64,000 nt of DNA, from the NCBI GenBank assembly GCA_035293945.1, contig DATGLV010000034.1, positions 62,001 through 126,000 on the forward strand. Reading direction: 5' to 3'. A program made the position numbers and the translations under genes. Below, piece after piece: positions 26,457 to 34,794 of this stretch. This DNA is from VAZQ01 sp035293945 (GTDB lineage Bacteria; Pseudomonadota; Alphaproteobacteria; Rhizobiales; Xanthobacteraceae). The notes beneath the pieces are model-generated. The model was not told the DNA's origin. It saw nothing but the letters and a program-made list of their open reading frames with translations, and did not search any database. Positions within the stretch are counted from its first letter, which is position 1. Each line of letters starts with the position of its first letter.

Positions 26457-27332
26457 ATGCCTGATCAGCTCGCCGAGGCGCGCCACGAATTGGCGATGGC
26501 CAACCGCATTCTCGCCAATGAGGGCGTGCTCGACGCCTTCGGGCACGTAAGCGTGCGCCATCCTACCAATCCGGACCGCTATCTCATCTCCCGGTACGGC
26601 GCCGCAGAGCTGATGGAGGCATCCGACATCCTCGAATTGACGCTCGATTCCAAACCGGTCGAGCCGACCAGCGCGCGCCTGTTCAGCGAGCTCGTCATCC
26701 ACGGCTGCATCTACCAGGCGCGTCCGGATGTGCATTCTGTCTGCCACCACCATGCGGTTTCGGTGCTGCCTTACTGCATCACCGGGACCGAGCTCGTGCC
26801 GGTCATGCATCTCGGTGCCTCGCTCGGCGGCAAGGTGCCCTTCTGGGATAGCCGCGATGAGTTCGGTGACACGCCCCTGGTGGTGACCACGCCGGAGGAA
26901 GGGCGATCGCTCGCCCGCGCGCTCGGGCCGCACTGGATGGTGCTGCTGCGCCGGCATGGCGCGACCCTGGCGGGCCGCTCACTGCGGGAATGCGTGTTCC
27001 GCTCGATCTATACCTGCCGTAATGCGGAGTTGCAGAGCCGCGCCATGGGCATCGGCACAATCAGCACCCTGAGCGCGGGTGAAGCCGAGATGTGCAGTGC
27101 CCACAGCCTGACAGAGCGGACGCTCAGCCGCGCCTGGGAGTATTGGAGCTTCCGCCTCGCCAAGATCGAGGCGGCCATGCCGCGCCCCACGGCCAAGCCC
27201 GCCACCCGCGTCAAGCGCGCGGCCGCGGCAGTTCGCGGCAAGGCGCCTGCCCGCTCGGTCAAGCGAGGCGCACCGGCGAGCAACAAGACACGCGCCGTCA
27301 AGGCCAAGCACGCCAGACGCGCAAAGCGATAG
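26457..27332 (+). CDS. class II aldolase/adducin-family protein with histone-like C-terminal tail
   Basis: A 291-residue protein. The first ~235 residues form the class II aldolase fold: NEGVLDAFGHVSVRHP, the catalytic acid in LFSELVIHG (Glu78), zinc ligands in HSVCHHHA (His97 and His99), and a third in RRHGATLAG near 164. Family members cleave or decarboxylate sugar phosphates or hydroxy acids. From about residue 243 the protein becomes a Lys/Arg/Ala/Pro-rich tail with few acidic residues (PTAKPATRVKRAAAAVRG...KAKHARRAKR), like histone H1. The start ATG follows GGAGAAAG. It is the first gene of the plus-strand cluster with cupins and a TPP enzyme. Confidence 0.88.
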   Translation: MPDQLAEARHELAMANRILANEGVLDAFGHVSVRHPTNPDRYLISRYGAAELMEASDILELTLDSKPVEPTSARLFSELVIHGCIYQARPDVHSVCHHHAVSVLPYCITGTELVPVMHLGASLGGKVPFWDSRDEFGDTPLVVTTPEEGRSLARALGPHWMVLLRRHGATLAGRSLRECVFRSIYTCRNAELQSRAMGIGTISTLSAGEAEMCSAHSLTERTLSRAWEYWSFRLAKIEAAMPRPTAKPATRVKRAAAAVRGKAPARSVKRGAPASNKTRAVKAKHARRAKR

Positions 27333-27543
27333 CTCGGAGACATCCCTCCTCGGGCCATTACGCGATCGCTTAGGATTCCGATCAGCGCGCCGAACTGTCG
27401 CAGCGTTGCGCGGAGCTTGGCAATCGCGTAAGGACCACCATCATTCGCAGTACCGGCTGCGGCAAGCTGGGCCGCCGTGCTGGATCGGCTCGAGGTACCG
27501 ACGTTTGCGGCGGTCCTCGCAGTGCCCGAAGAAGGAGCAAGGA

Positions 27544-28137
27544 ATGACGGGAGTGATTGAACCCATCGCGGGCATCGGCCACAACCAGCCCGACCCGATG
27601 GAGATGGAGAAGAAGAACCAGAAGTGGGAGCGCTGGGCCAAGAAGCGTACCTTCGTGCGGGCGCTCGAAGGCACCTACAGCCACCTCTACAAGACTCTGG
27701 TCGACGAACCGCGGGTCTATTCATCGACTGACGTGCCCTGGAAGGGCGGACCGCAGATGTTCGGCAAGAGCGTCATCAGCCCGCAGGCCACCTCCATCAT
27801 CCAATCAATCGAGTCGCATATCGAGGCCTACGCGCCCAATACCGGCGGGCAAAAGCACGGGCACCTGAACAGCGCGGTGTTCTACGTCCTCAAGGGCCAC
27901 GGCTATGACATTCACGACGGCCGGCGGATCGAATGGAAGGCCGGCGACGTTATGCTGGTAGAGAACGGCTGCGTGCATCAGCACTTCAACGGCTCCGACA
28001 CCGAGGAATGCGTGCACCTGGTGTTCAAGGCAAAGCCGCTGTTCTTGTTCATGCATCTCCTGCTGCAGAAGATGGTGGAATGGCCGCCCGAGCGCGGCCC
28101 GGATGACAAGCCCTATTCGCCGCCGACCGATCTCTAA
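27544..28137 (+). CDS. cupin-domain protein
   Basis: A 198-residue single-cupin protein. The metal-binding motif region is QKHGHLNSAVFYVLKGHGYDIHDG at about 112-135, with a second motif GCVHQHFNGS near 150. The N-terminus is charged (EMEKKNQKWERWAKKR) and not a signal peptide. An AAGAAGGAGCAAGG site precedes the ATG at 27544. It is followed 27 bp later by another cupin, suggesting two non-identical subunits or successive steps. The 211-bp gap upstream contains no recognised gene. The reaction is unknown. Confidence 0.82.
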   Translation: MTGVIEPIAGIGHNQPDPMEMEKKNQKWERWAKKRTFVRALEGTYSHLYKTLVDEPRVYSSTDVPWKGGPQMFGKSVISPQATSIIQSIESHIEAYAPNTGGQKHGHLNSAVFYVLKGHGYDIHDGRRIEWKAGDVMLVENGCVHQHFNGSDTEECVHLVFKAKPLFLFMHLLLQKMVEWPPERGPDDKPYSPPTDL

Positions 28138-28164
28138 TCGAACCGTCCGGAAGCAAGAATTCAC

Positions 28165-28704
28165 ATGAGTGCCATTGAAGACAAGAAATACGCCCTTTCG
28201 GGCAACAAGACCTGCACCTGGCGGGCCGAGGAGATCCAGCGCTCGGCGGAGTTCCGCAAGGAATACGCGACGCGGCCCAACGTCATTGCGGCCGAGGATA
28301 TGCCCTGGGAGCGTTCTCCCGACGGGCTGATCAAGCACCTGATCAACCACCGCATGAATTCGCCCGAGCTCTGCGTCGAGGCCTATATGCTGTTCCTCAA
28401 GGAGGGCGAGCGTTCCGGCAAGCACCGGCACATGTGGGAGGAGCTCACTTTCGTAGTGGAGGGCTCCGGCTACGACCTGCACTGGGACATGAAATTCGAC
28501 TGCCAGGACAAGTTCCTGTGGGAGTGGGCCGACGAGCCGCGCAAATTCGAGTGGAAGCAGGGCGACTATATCTATGTCCCGCCGTTCACCAACCACCAGC
28601 ATTTCGCCACCAAGGAAGCCCGCCTCATCGTCATGAGCAACCGCATGATCAAGGAGATGGGCTTCGACTGGCTCGATCAGCTCGAGAACGCGCCGGGCTT
28701 CTAA
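28165..28704 (+). CDS. cupin-domain protein
   Basis: A 179-residue cupin. The metal-site motif GKHRHMWEELTFVVEGSGYDLH lies at about 87-108 and the second motif (FTNHQHFATKEARL) near 140. It is probably a partner of the preceding cupin, from which it differs. Both precede a TPP-dependent enzyme on the same strand, and a bicupin belongs to the ABC operon at 15031. GGAAGCAAG lies upstream of the ATG. The function is not known; dioxygenase, isomerase or sensor roles are all possible. Confidence 0.82.
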   Translation: MSAIEDKKYALSGNKTCTWRAEEIQRSAEFRKEYATRPNVIAAEDMPWERSPDGLIKHLINHRMNSPELCVEAYMLFLKEGERSGKHRHMWEELTFVVEGSGYDLHWDMKFDCQDKFLWEWADEPRKFEWKQGDYIYVPPFTNHQHFATKEARLIVMSNRMIKEMGFDWLDQLENAPGF

Positions 28705-28726
28705 GCCGATCGCGTCGCTCATTCGC

Positions 28727-28747
28727 GCGGCCGGGCTTTCCGGCCGC
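28727..28747. terminator. GC hairpin after the second cupin gene
   Basis: GCGGCCGG (28727-28734), loop GCTTT, CCGGCCGC (28740-28747) form an 8-bp perfect stem. No T-run follows, so it may be a Rho-dependent pause or a processing site between the cupin pair and the TPP enzyme gene. Confidence 0.35.
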
Positions 28748-28815
28748 CGCCCGGGGGGCGATGTAAAACCCCAGACGCGAACCCCATCGGGGCGTTCCGC
28801 CGGGAGGAAGGCTCG

Positions 28816-30600
28816 ATGCAGGAAACCACTTCCCCAGAGGGGGCCAAGCCTACGGCCGATCAGAACTACCGCGGCTGGCAATCCGACATCATTGTCGATC
28901 TGATCAAGCGGTACGGTTTCCCGGCCATCACGCTCAATCCGGGCGCCAGCTTCCGGGGCTTGCACGATTCGCTGATCAACTACGGCGGCAACGAGCCGCC
29001 GATGATGCTGTGCCAGCACGAAGAAATCGCGGTGCAGATCGCGCACGGCTACGCCAAGGCGAGCGGCAAGCCGATGGCGGTGATCCTGCACAATTTGGTC
29101 GGGCTGCTGCACGCCACCATGGCGATCTACTACGCGTATCTCGACAGAGTGCCGATCTTCATCATCGGGGCGACCGGGCCGATGGACGAAGGGCGAAGGC
29201 GTCCGCACATCGATTGGACCCATACGGCGCTGGTCCAGGGCAACGCCATCCGCGACTACATCAAGTGGGACTATCAGCCGAGCTCAATCGAGGGCGTGCC
29301 GGAATCCTTTGCCCGCGCCTACTCGTCCATGACCACCGAGCCGCAGGGCCCGGTCTACATGTGCTACGACGCCGGCCTGCAGGAGGATCCGCTCACCCGG
29401 GAGGTACCGCTGCCGCCGCCGGGGGCGGCTGCAACGCCCTCGCCCATGGCGCCCGATCCGCGGGCGCTCGCCGCGATTGCCGACAAGCTGATGCAGGCCG
29501 AGCACCCGCTCTTGCTCGCCGAATATGCAGGGCGCCGCGCCGGAGGCTTCGAGCAGATCGTCGCGCTCGCCGAGACCGCCGGGGCCGCGGTGTGGGACAT
29601 CAACAATGCGCTCAATTTTCCCAACAAGCATCCGCTGTGCCTGAGCATGGACAAGGCTTCGCTGCGGCACACCGATCTTGTGGTCGGGCTTGATGTGCGC
29701 GACTGGGAGAAGCCGCTGACCGAGCTCAACAGCACCATGCGCACGCTGGAGACGCTGGTGCCCGCGCATTGCGATTTTGCCGAGATCGGTTTCGGCGAGA
29801 TCGGCATCAGCAAATGGGCGATGGATTATTGCCGCATGCAGCCGGTGTCGGTGCGCGCGCTCGGCGATACTGCGCTCGGCGTGCCCGAGCTCACCCGTCT
29901 GTGCAGGGCGCGCATCGATGCCGATGCCAAGCTCAAGGGCCGCATCGAGGCCCGCAAGGCGGCAATCGGCAAGCGGCACGACGAGGTCTGGGCCAAATGG
30001 CAGGACGAAGCGCGCACCAATTGGGACGCTTCGCCGATCACCTTCGCGCGGCTCGCGCTTGAGGTGTGGGAGGTGATCAAGAATGAAGATTGGGTGCTGA
30101 CCGCCAACACCTTGAAGCAGCAGGTGCGCAAGCTCTGGGATTTTGACAAGCCTTATCGGCACCCGGGCGTCGAGCTCGGCACCGCGACCCAGATCGGCAT
30201 TTCGCTCGGGGTCGCGCTCGCCCACAAGAACAAGGGCCGCATCGTTGTCGATATCCAGCCCGACGGGGACCTGATGTTCGATGCCGGCGCCTTGTGGGTG
30301 GCGGCCAAGTATCAGATCCCGATGCTGGTGGTGATGCACAACAACCGCGCCTACTACAACGATTGGGCGCACCAGATCCGGATGGCCAAGCTGCGCGGCA
30401 CCGACGAAGCCAAGGCCCATATCGGCATGGACCTGTTCGGACCGGAGCCCGATTTCGCGGCGCTCGCGCGCTCCATGGGTTGCTATGGGGAAGGCCCGAT
30501 CGACAACCCGAAGGATGTCCGCCCGGCACTGGAGCGGGCGCTCGCCGAGGTCAAGAAGGGGCGTCTGGCGCTGGTCGACACCATCACGCAGCACCGGTGA
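28816..30600 (+). CDS. thiamine-pyrophosphate-dependent enzyme (acetolactate synthase superfamily)
   Basis: A 594-residue TPP enzyme. The activating glutamate lies in MLCQHEEIAVQIAHGYA (about residue 70) and the Mg/TPP motif in PDGDLMFDAGALW...VVMHNNR near 485-505. A strong GGGAGGAAGG site precedes the ATG. The family covers 2-oxo-acid decarboxylases, carboligases and C-C lyases. Its place after an aldolase-fold protein and two cupins suggests a ring- or side-chain-degrading route. Which 2-oxo acid it handles is unknown. The second TPP enzyme at 22444 may act in the same pathway. Confidence 0.88.
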   Translation: MQETTSPEGAKPTADQNYRGWQSDIIVDLIKRYGFPAITLNPGASFRGLHDSLINYGGNEPPMMLCQHEEIAVQIAHGYAKASGKPMAVILHNLVGLLHATMAIYYAYLDRVPIFIIGATGPMDEGRRRPHIDWTHTALVQGNAIRDYIKWDYQPSSIEGVPESFARAYSSMTTEPQGPVYMCYDAGLQEDPLTREVPLPPPGAAATPSPMAPDPRALAAIADKLMQAEHPLLLAEYAGRRAGGFEQIVALAETAGAAVWDINNALNFPNKHPLCLSMDKASLRHTDLVVGLDVRDWEKPLTELNSTMRTLETLVPAHCDFAEIGFGEIGISKWAMDYCRMQPVSVRALGDTALGVPELTRLCRARIDADAKLKGRIEARKAAIGKRHDEVWAKWQDEARTNWDASPITFARLALEVWEVIKNEDWVLTANTLKQQVRKLWDFDKPYRHPGVELGTATQIGISLGVALAHKNKGRIVVDIQPDGDLMFDAGALWVAAKYQIPMLVVMHNNRAYYNDWAHQIRMAKLRGTDEAKAHIGMDLFGPEPDFAALARSMGCYGEGPIDNPKDVRPALERALAEVKKGRLALVDTITQHR

Positions 30601-30611
30601 GGTAGACGCAG

Positions 30612-30660
30612 GCGCGTCGTCCCGGCCCAGGCGGCCGGGGAGCCGGGGCCCATAGTCCGC
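30612..30660. repeat. dispersed GC repeat between convergent genes
   Basis: The text GTCGTCCCGGCCC...GGCCGGGG...GCCGGGGCCCAT is a typical rhizobial intergenic repeat with internal GGCC/CCGG symmetry. It lies between the stops of the TPP enzyme gene and the Rieske gene and may end transcription from both sides. Confidence 0.4.
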
Positions 30661-30727
30661 GCTCTGTCCGGAGGCCGCGGCGGCCGAGGTTTCACACGAC
30701 CGGTTCCGTGGGGCGACCGGGGAAAGC

Positions 30728-31039
30728 TCAATCGGTCTCGATCAGGACTCGGCCGCTCTCAACTATGGTCGGATAGGTCTTGACCGGGATCATGCAGGGC
30801 GGCGCGACCACCTCGCCGGTCTTTATGTTGAACTGGCCGTTGTGGAAGTTGCACTCCACCACGTCGTCCTCGATATACCCTTCGGACAGAGAGCCGGGAC
30901 CGTGCGTGCAGGTGTCGTCGGTCACGTAGAACGCGCCGCCGACGTTGAACACCGCGAGAATGAGGTCGCCGGCCTCAACCTTGAGGGCATTCCCGGGCGC
31001 CACCTCATCGGTGCCGCACAGGTCGATCCGCTTCGCCAT
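30728..31039 (-). CDS. Rieske [2Fe-2S] ferredoxin
   Basis: A 103-residue electron carrier. Both Rieske boxes are present: CTHGPGSL near residues 45-52 and CNFHNGQF near 64-71, giving Cys/His plus Cys/His ligands. Its size and single domain match ferredoxins of ring-hydroxylating dioxygenase systems (HcaC/BphA3 type) and small NirD-like proteins. The start ATG follows AAAGGAGA. It is divergent from the hypothetical gene and FAD reductase, its likely electron donor. No oxygenase alpha subunit is in the window. Confidence 0.88.
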   Translation of the reverse strand: MAKRIDLCGTDEVAPGNALKVEAGDLILAVFNVGGAFYVTDDTCTHGPGSLSEGYIEDDVVECNFHNGQFNIKTGEVVAPPCMIPVKTYPTIVESGRVLIETD

Positions 31040-31137
31040 TCGCCCTGGTCTCCTTTGGTCTAGAGCAAGAGTTCGTCTACTTGGATTTGGCAGCATGTTC
31101 CATATAAATGAAATGGTCTCGATCGTGGAGAATTGCC

Positions 31138-31650
31138 ATGCAGAGTGAGAGCGCCCGCATGACCACCGCCGAGGAGGCGCGGTTCAGGATCGAGTATCCC
31201 AATTCCAAGCCGCGCTCCGTCAAGGTCATTGCGCTCGATGCCCCGAGCGAGGTCGTGGTCAAGCGTCTGGCGCAGGGGAATTGGCAGCGGGCAGCCTTTC
31301 TCACCGCGCTCAGGTTCGATGGCGCGCCGCGCGGGGGGGAGGGCTGGTCAATGCAGCGCTGGCTCAGTGATCTCGCCGGGCGCACGAAGGATCTGGTCGA
31401 CGAGGTGGCTTCCGCCGACCTCGTCGTCATGGTGGCGAGCGCCGGCACCGGGGCGGAGGCGGCCGGCGTGATCGCCGAAGCTTGCGCGGTGCGCAAGGTC
31501 ATGACCACCGCGCTCATCATCGACAGCAAATCGAAATCGAACGAGGAGCTGTCGACCACGCTCGCGAGCCTGCGGCCGCACGCCTCCATGCTGGTGATCG
31601 CGCACGACGACGAATACATAGAAACTATGCTGACGGCGCTGCGGGCGTGA
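31138..31650 (+). CDS. hypothetical protein, possible nucleotide-binding fold
   Basis: About 170 residues, not recognised. The N-terminal half is charged (EEARFRIEYPNSKPRSVKVIALD), and the C-terminal half alternates strands and helices: ADLVVMVASAGTGAEAAGVIAEACAVRKVMTTALII, then MLVIAHDDEYIETMLTALRA. The VASAGTGAEAA turn and following helix faintly recall FtsZ-type or Rossmann nucleotide sites, but the FtsZ glycine motif is not present. It has GTGGAG before the ATG and ends 25 bp before the FAD reductase, so it probably belongs to the redox module. Confidence 0.6.
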   Translation: MQSESARMTTAEEARFRIEYPNSKPRSVKVIALDAPSEVVVKRLAQGNWQRAAFLTALRFDGAPRGGEGWSMQRWLSDLAGRTKDLVDEVASADLVVMVASAGTGAEAAGVIAEACAVRKVMTTALIIDSKSKSNEELSTTLASLRPHASMLVIAHDDEYIETMLTALRA

Positions 31651-31675
31651 AGACGGGCCGCGCAGCGCGAGGGGA

Positions 31676-32902
31676 ATGATGAGCCCGGCCCGCCGCATTG
31701 TCATCGTCGGGGCCGGCCCGGCGGGCGTCGGCGCCGCCATCGCGGCCCGGCAGCAGGACGCGCTGGCGGACGTCATCCTCATCGCCGACGAGCACAGCGA
31801 GCCCTACGAGAAGCCGCCGCTCTCCAAGGCGGTGCTGACCCGCAAGGCCGAGCCGCACGATGCCCCGATCGCCGGACCGCAGGGAATCGGCGGCCACAAC
31901 ATCACGCTCAAACCAGGCACGCGCGTCATCAGCATCGATCGTGATGGGCGGGCGGTGGTTACCGCAGGCGGGGAGCGCATAGCCTATGATGTCCTCGTGC
32001 TCGCGACCGGGTCGGTCAATCGCGTGCTGCCAGTGCTCCCGCCGGGGCCGGATATCCACTACCTGCGCACCGAGGCGGAGGCGCTCGCATTGCGCGAGCG
32101 CTTGGCGCGGAGCCGCACGCTTCTGGTGGTCGGGGCCGGTCTCATCGGCCTCGAAGTGGCTGCGTCCGCGACCGAGCTCGGCCTGAAGGTGACCGTGATC
32201 GAGGTTGCACCGCGCATCCTGGTGCGCGTCTGCGACGCGGAAACATCGCACTTTGTGCAAGCCCACCACGCCGCCCACGGGGTGGACATCCGTCTTGCCA
32301 CAGCGATCACGGGGGTACGTGCCTCACCGCAGGGTGTCGCGATCGAGACCGGCGCCGGCGAGACGCTTTGGGGAGAGATGGTCGTGGTCGGGACCGGGGT
32401 CATCCCGGATGATCGGCTCGCCAAGGCGGCGGGCCTCGACACACAGGACGGGATAGTGGTCGATGATCATTGTTTCACGGCCGAGCGGACCATTCTGGCG
32501 GCGGGCGACTGCACCCGTTTTGTCGGACCGCGCGGCCCGGTGCGGCTCGAGAACTGGCGACACGCCCAGGAGCAGGGAGCGGTCGCAGGCCGCAATGCGG
32601 CCGGGGGCGACGCCACCTACAATGTCACGCCTTCGTTCTGGTCCGAGCAGTACGATCTCTACATCCAGGGCATGGGCTGGCCACTTTCTCAGCCGACTGC
32701 GTCCGTGCGGCGGCAGATCGGGCCAAACGCCATGCTGCGCTTCGACCTTGATGGCGATCATCTCGCCTACGCGCTCGGCATCAATGCTCAGCGCGACATC
32801 GCGACCGCACGCCGCTTGATCGAGCGCCGCGTGCGTCTCGATCCGACCGAGCTGGCGGATCCCGAAAAGCCTCTGGCCGCGATGCTCAAGGTGAAAACAT
32901 GA
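31676..32902 (+). CDS. FAD-dependent ferredoxin reductase-like oxidoreductase
   Basis: 408 residues. It has the FAD-binding GxGxxG at the N-terminus (IVIVGAGPAGVGAA), an ATGS segment (LVLATGSVNRVL), the NAD-binding GxGxxG (LLVVGAGLIGLEVAAS) at about 145, and the late FAD motif ILAAGDCTRF. YEKPPLSKAVL is characteristic of the ferredoxin reductases of aromatic dioxygenases (HcaD/BphA4) and related rubredoxin/putidaredoxin reductases. It lies close to the Rieske ferredoxin gene and is likely its NADH-linked partner. The start is ATG 31676 or the next ATG. Confidence 0.9.
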   Translation: MMSPARRIVIVGAGPAGVGAAIAARQQDALADVILIADEHSEPYEKPPLSKAVLTRKAEPHDAPIAGPQGIGGHNITLKPGTRVISIDRDGRAVVTAGGERIAYDVLVLATGSVNRVLPVLPPGPDIHYLRTEAEALALRERLARSRTLLVVGAGLIGLEVAASATELGLKVTVIEVAPRILVRVCDAETSHFVQAHHAAHGVDIRLATAITGVRASPQGVAIETGAGETLWGEMVVVGTGVIPDDRLAKAAGLDTQDGIVVDDHCFTAERTILAAGDCTRFVGPRGPVRLENWRHAQEQGAVAGRNAAGGDATYNVTPSFWSEQYDLYIQGMGWPLSQPTASVRRQIGPNAMLRFDLDGDHLAYALGINAQRDIATARRLIERRVRLDPTELADPEKPLAAMLKVKT

Positions 32903-32921
32903 GTCGGAACCGGAGGACGAG

Positions 32922-33776
32922 ATGACGGAAGAGACCACAAAAAGGGAGCGCATCGGCATCGTCGGCGTCGGGCGGATGGGCCTCGCCATGCTCAAGCATC
33001 TCGTCAAGCGCGGCTATGCGGTCACCGCCTGCGATCTCGACGCCGGCCAGCTCACAAAGGCGCGCGCCGCTGGTGCAGCGGTTGCCGATTCACCGGCTGC
33101 GCTCGCAAGAACCTCCGATTTCGTCATTCTCGGGGTCGGCTATACGGACGAGGTCACCGCCGTGGTGCACGGTGAAAGTGGTCTCGTCGCCACACTGCAG
33201 GCGGGGTCGATCATAGCGATTTCCTCGACGGTCTCTCCCTATACGGTGCAGGCCATTGATGTCGCGGCGCGGCCCAAAGGCATCGGAGTTCTGGATGCTC
33301 CGATCTGCCGCGGGCGTTGGGCGGCCGATGATGGCACGCTGCTCGCGATGGTGGGCGGCGCCCCCGAAGTCGTGGAGCGAGGCCGACCGGTCTATAGCTG
33401 CTTTTGCTCCGACTATGCGCATCTGGGCGAGGTCGGCCATGGCCAAGTCGGCAAGACCATGAACAACCTGCTGCTTTGGATCAATTCGATCGGTTTGATC
33501 GAGGCGGGGCGTCTCGCAGAAACAACCGGCATCGATCTGACCAAGCTGCGCGCCGCGCTGCAGATCAGCTCCGGGGCTTCGGCTGCCCTCAATGATTGGG
33601 ACATGATCACCTTCACCTGGGCGCTAAAGGACATGCAGGTGGTCGCCGAGATGACCGACAAATCCGGTCTGTCGCTGCCGATAACCGGCGCCGTCAAGGA
33701 GCTGGTCAAGGAGGCGCGCCGCATCAAGGCCGCGAACCCGCCGAAGTGGACCGGGCGAGAAGTGGAACGAGGCTAG
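32922..33776 (+). CDS. NAD-dependent 3-hydroxyisobutyrate dehydrogenase-family oxidoreductase
   Basis: 284 residues. The N-terminal Rossmann motif is GIVGVGRMGLAMLKHL, and the catalytic lysine is in GHGQVGKTMNNLLLW (about residue 180). Beta-hydroxyacid dehydrogenases oxidise 3-hydroxyisobutyrate, tartronate semialdehyde and similar compounds. It begins 19 bp after the FAD reductase stop on the same strand, so they are probably co-transcribed. It presumably acts late in the catabolic route of the 26-34 kb cluster. Confidence 0.88.
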   Translation: MTEETTKRERIGIVGVGRMGLAMLKHLVKRGYAVTACDLDAGQLTKARAAGAAVADSPAALARTSDFVILGVGYTDEVTAVVHGESGLVATLQAGSIIAISSTVSPYTVQAIDVAARPKGIGVLDAPICRGRWAADDGTLLAMVGGAPEVVERGRPVYSCFCSDYAHLGEVGHGQVGKTMNNLLLWINSIGLIEAGRLAETTGIDLTKLRAALQISSGASAALNDWDMITFTWALKDMQVVAEMTDKSGLSLPITGAVKELVKEARRIKAANPPKWTGREVERG

Positions 33777-33784
33777 CGGGCACG

Positions 33785-33865
33785 AGGCCTCGTCCCGGCC
33801 GAAGCCGTAGCGCGGCGAAGGAGCGCGTAAACGCACGGATGGCAAAGAGCCGGGACCGAGAATCG
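33785..33865. repeat. inverted GC repeat between convergent genes
   Basis: CTCGTCCCGGC (33789-33799) is nearly the inverted complement of GCCGGGACCGAG (33849-33860). The intervening 50 bp are GC-rich. It lies between the dehydrogenase and SDR stops and may serve as a bidirectional end of transcription. It is similar in type to other intergenic repeats in this window. Confidence 0.4.
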
Positions 33866-33881
33866 TGCAGCGACAACGCGC

Positions 33882-34631
33882 TTACGAGGTGTGGTCCATC
33901 GCCATGGTGCCGCCGTCGACGAACAGATTCTCGCCGATGACAAAGGATGAATCCTCACTCGCCAGGAACAGGATAGCCCTGGCGGCTTCGTCGGGCTCAC
34001 CCGGGCGCTTGAGCATGTTCTCGACCGGTCGCGTCGGATCGAATTCGTCGCGACCGACCGGCGAGCCGATCTTGTTGGGCACGATGGCGTTGACGCGGAT
34101 CTTGTGAGGAGCGAGCTGCACCGCGAGTGCACGGGTGAAATTGGCGATCGCGCCTTTGGCGGCGGAATACGCGATGGCCCGGCGGCGGCCCTGCCAGCCG
34201 GAGGTCGAGCCCACATTCACAATATTGCCGCCCGCACCTTGGGTGATCATCTGGTGCGCCACCTGTTTGGACATCAGGAACTGGCTCTTGAGGGTCACGT
34301 TCATCACCCGGTCCCAGTCCTCTTCGGTGATCTCCAGGATCCCCTTGTTGTCGGATATGGCGACATTGTTGACCAATATGTCGACGCGACCGAAGCGGGC
34401 AACCACCGCCTGCACCAGTGCCGCCACGTCCGCTCCCTTGGAAACATCGGCGACGAACGACTCCGCGCTGCCACCGGCCGCTTTGATGGCGGCGGCGACA
34501 CGGGCACCGCGCGGCTGGTCGAGATCGACCACCGCAACCTTGGCGCCTTCGACCGCAAAAAGCCGGGCGACCGCTTCACCGATATTGCGGCCGGCGCCGG
34601 TGACGATTGCCACCTTGTCCTTGAGTTTCAT
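33882..34631 (-). CDS. SDR-family NAD(P)-dependent oxidoreductase
   Basis: 249 residues, the classical short-chain dehydrogenase length. The cofactor loop TGAGRNIG lies at about 11-18, NNVA at about 88-91, and the catalytic Ser-Tyr-Lys in VGSTSGW...IAYSAAKGA at about 142-160. The start MKLKDKVAIVTG is at 34631. The substrate is unknown; FabG-like or sugar/hydroxyacid dehydrogenases are alternatives. It borders the housekeeping proA block and faces the catabolic cluster, to which it may belong functionally. Confidence 0.9.
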   Translation of the reverse strand: MKLKDKVAIVTGAGRNIGEAVARLFAVEGAKVAVVDLDQPRGARVAAAIKAAGGSAESFVADVSKGADVAALVQAVVARFGRVDILVNNVAISDNKGILEITEEDWDRVMNVTLKSQFLMSKQVAHQMITQGAGGNIVNVGSTSGWQGRRRAIAYSAAKGAIANFTRALAVQLAPHKIRVNAIVPNKIGSPVGRDEFDPTRPVENMLKRPGEPDEAARAILFLASEDSSFVIGENLFVDGGTMAMDHTS

Positions 34632-34794
34632 TTATCGCGATCCCAGACACTGCCTTTGCTTGGTTAATGGTCCTGCTTACATGGCGGGCACAGCGCCGGC
34701 AACACGCCAGCCCTCGCGGAGCGGCGGCCGCCTATGGTAGGAAGGTCGTGGACCAGGCAAAATCCGCTGGCAGCATTTTGATAGAAGTCAGGCG

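Noticed and set aside
31138..31650. FtsZ-like GTPase
   Set aside because: The glycine-rich tubulin signature GGGTGTG is missing; only a loose turn-helix resemblance remains.
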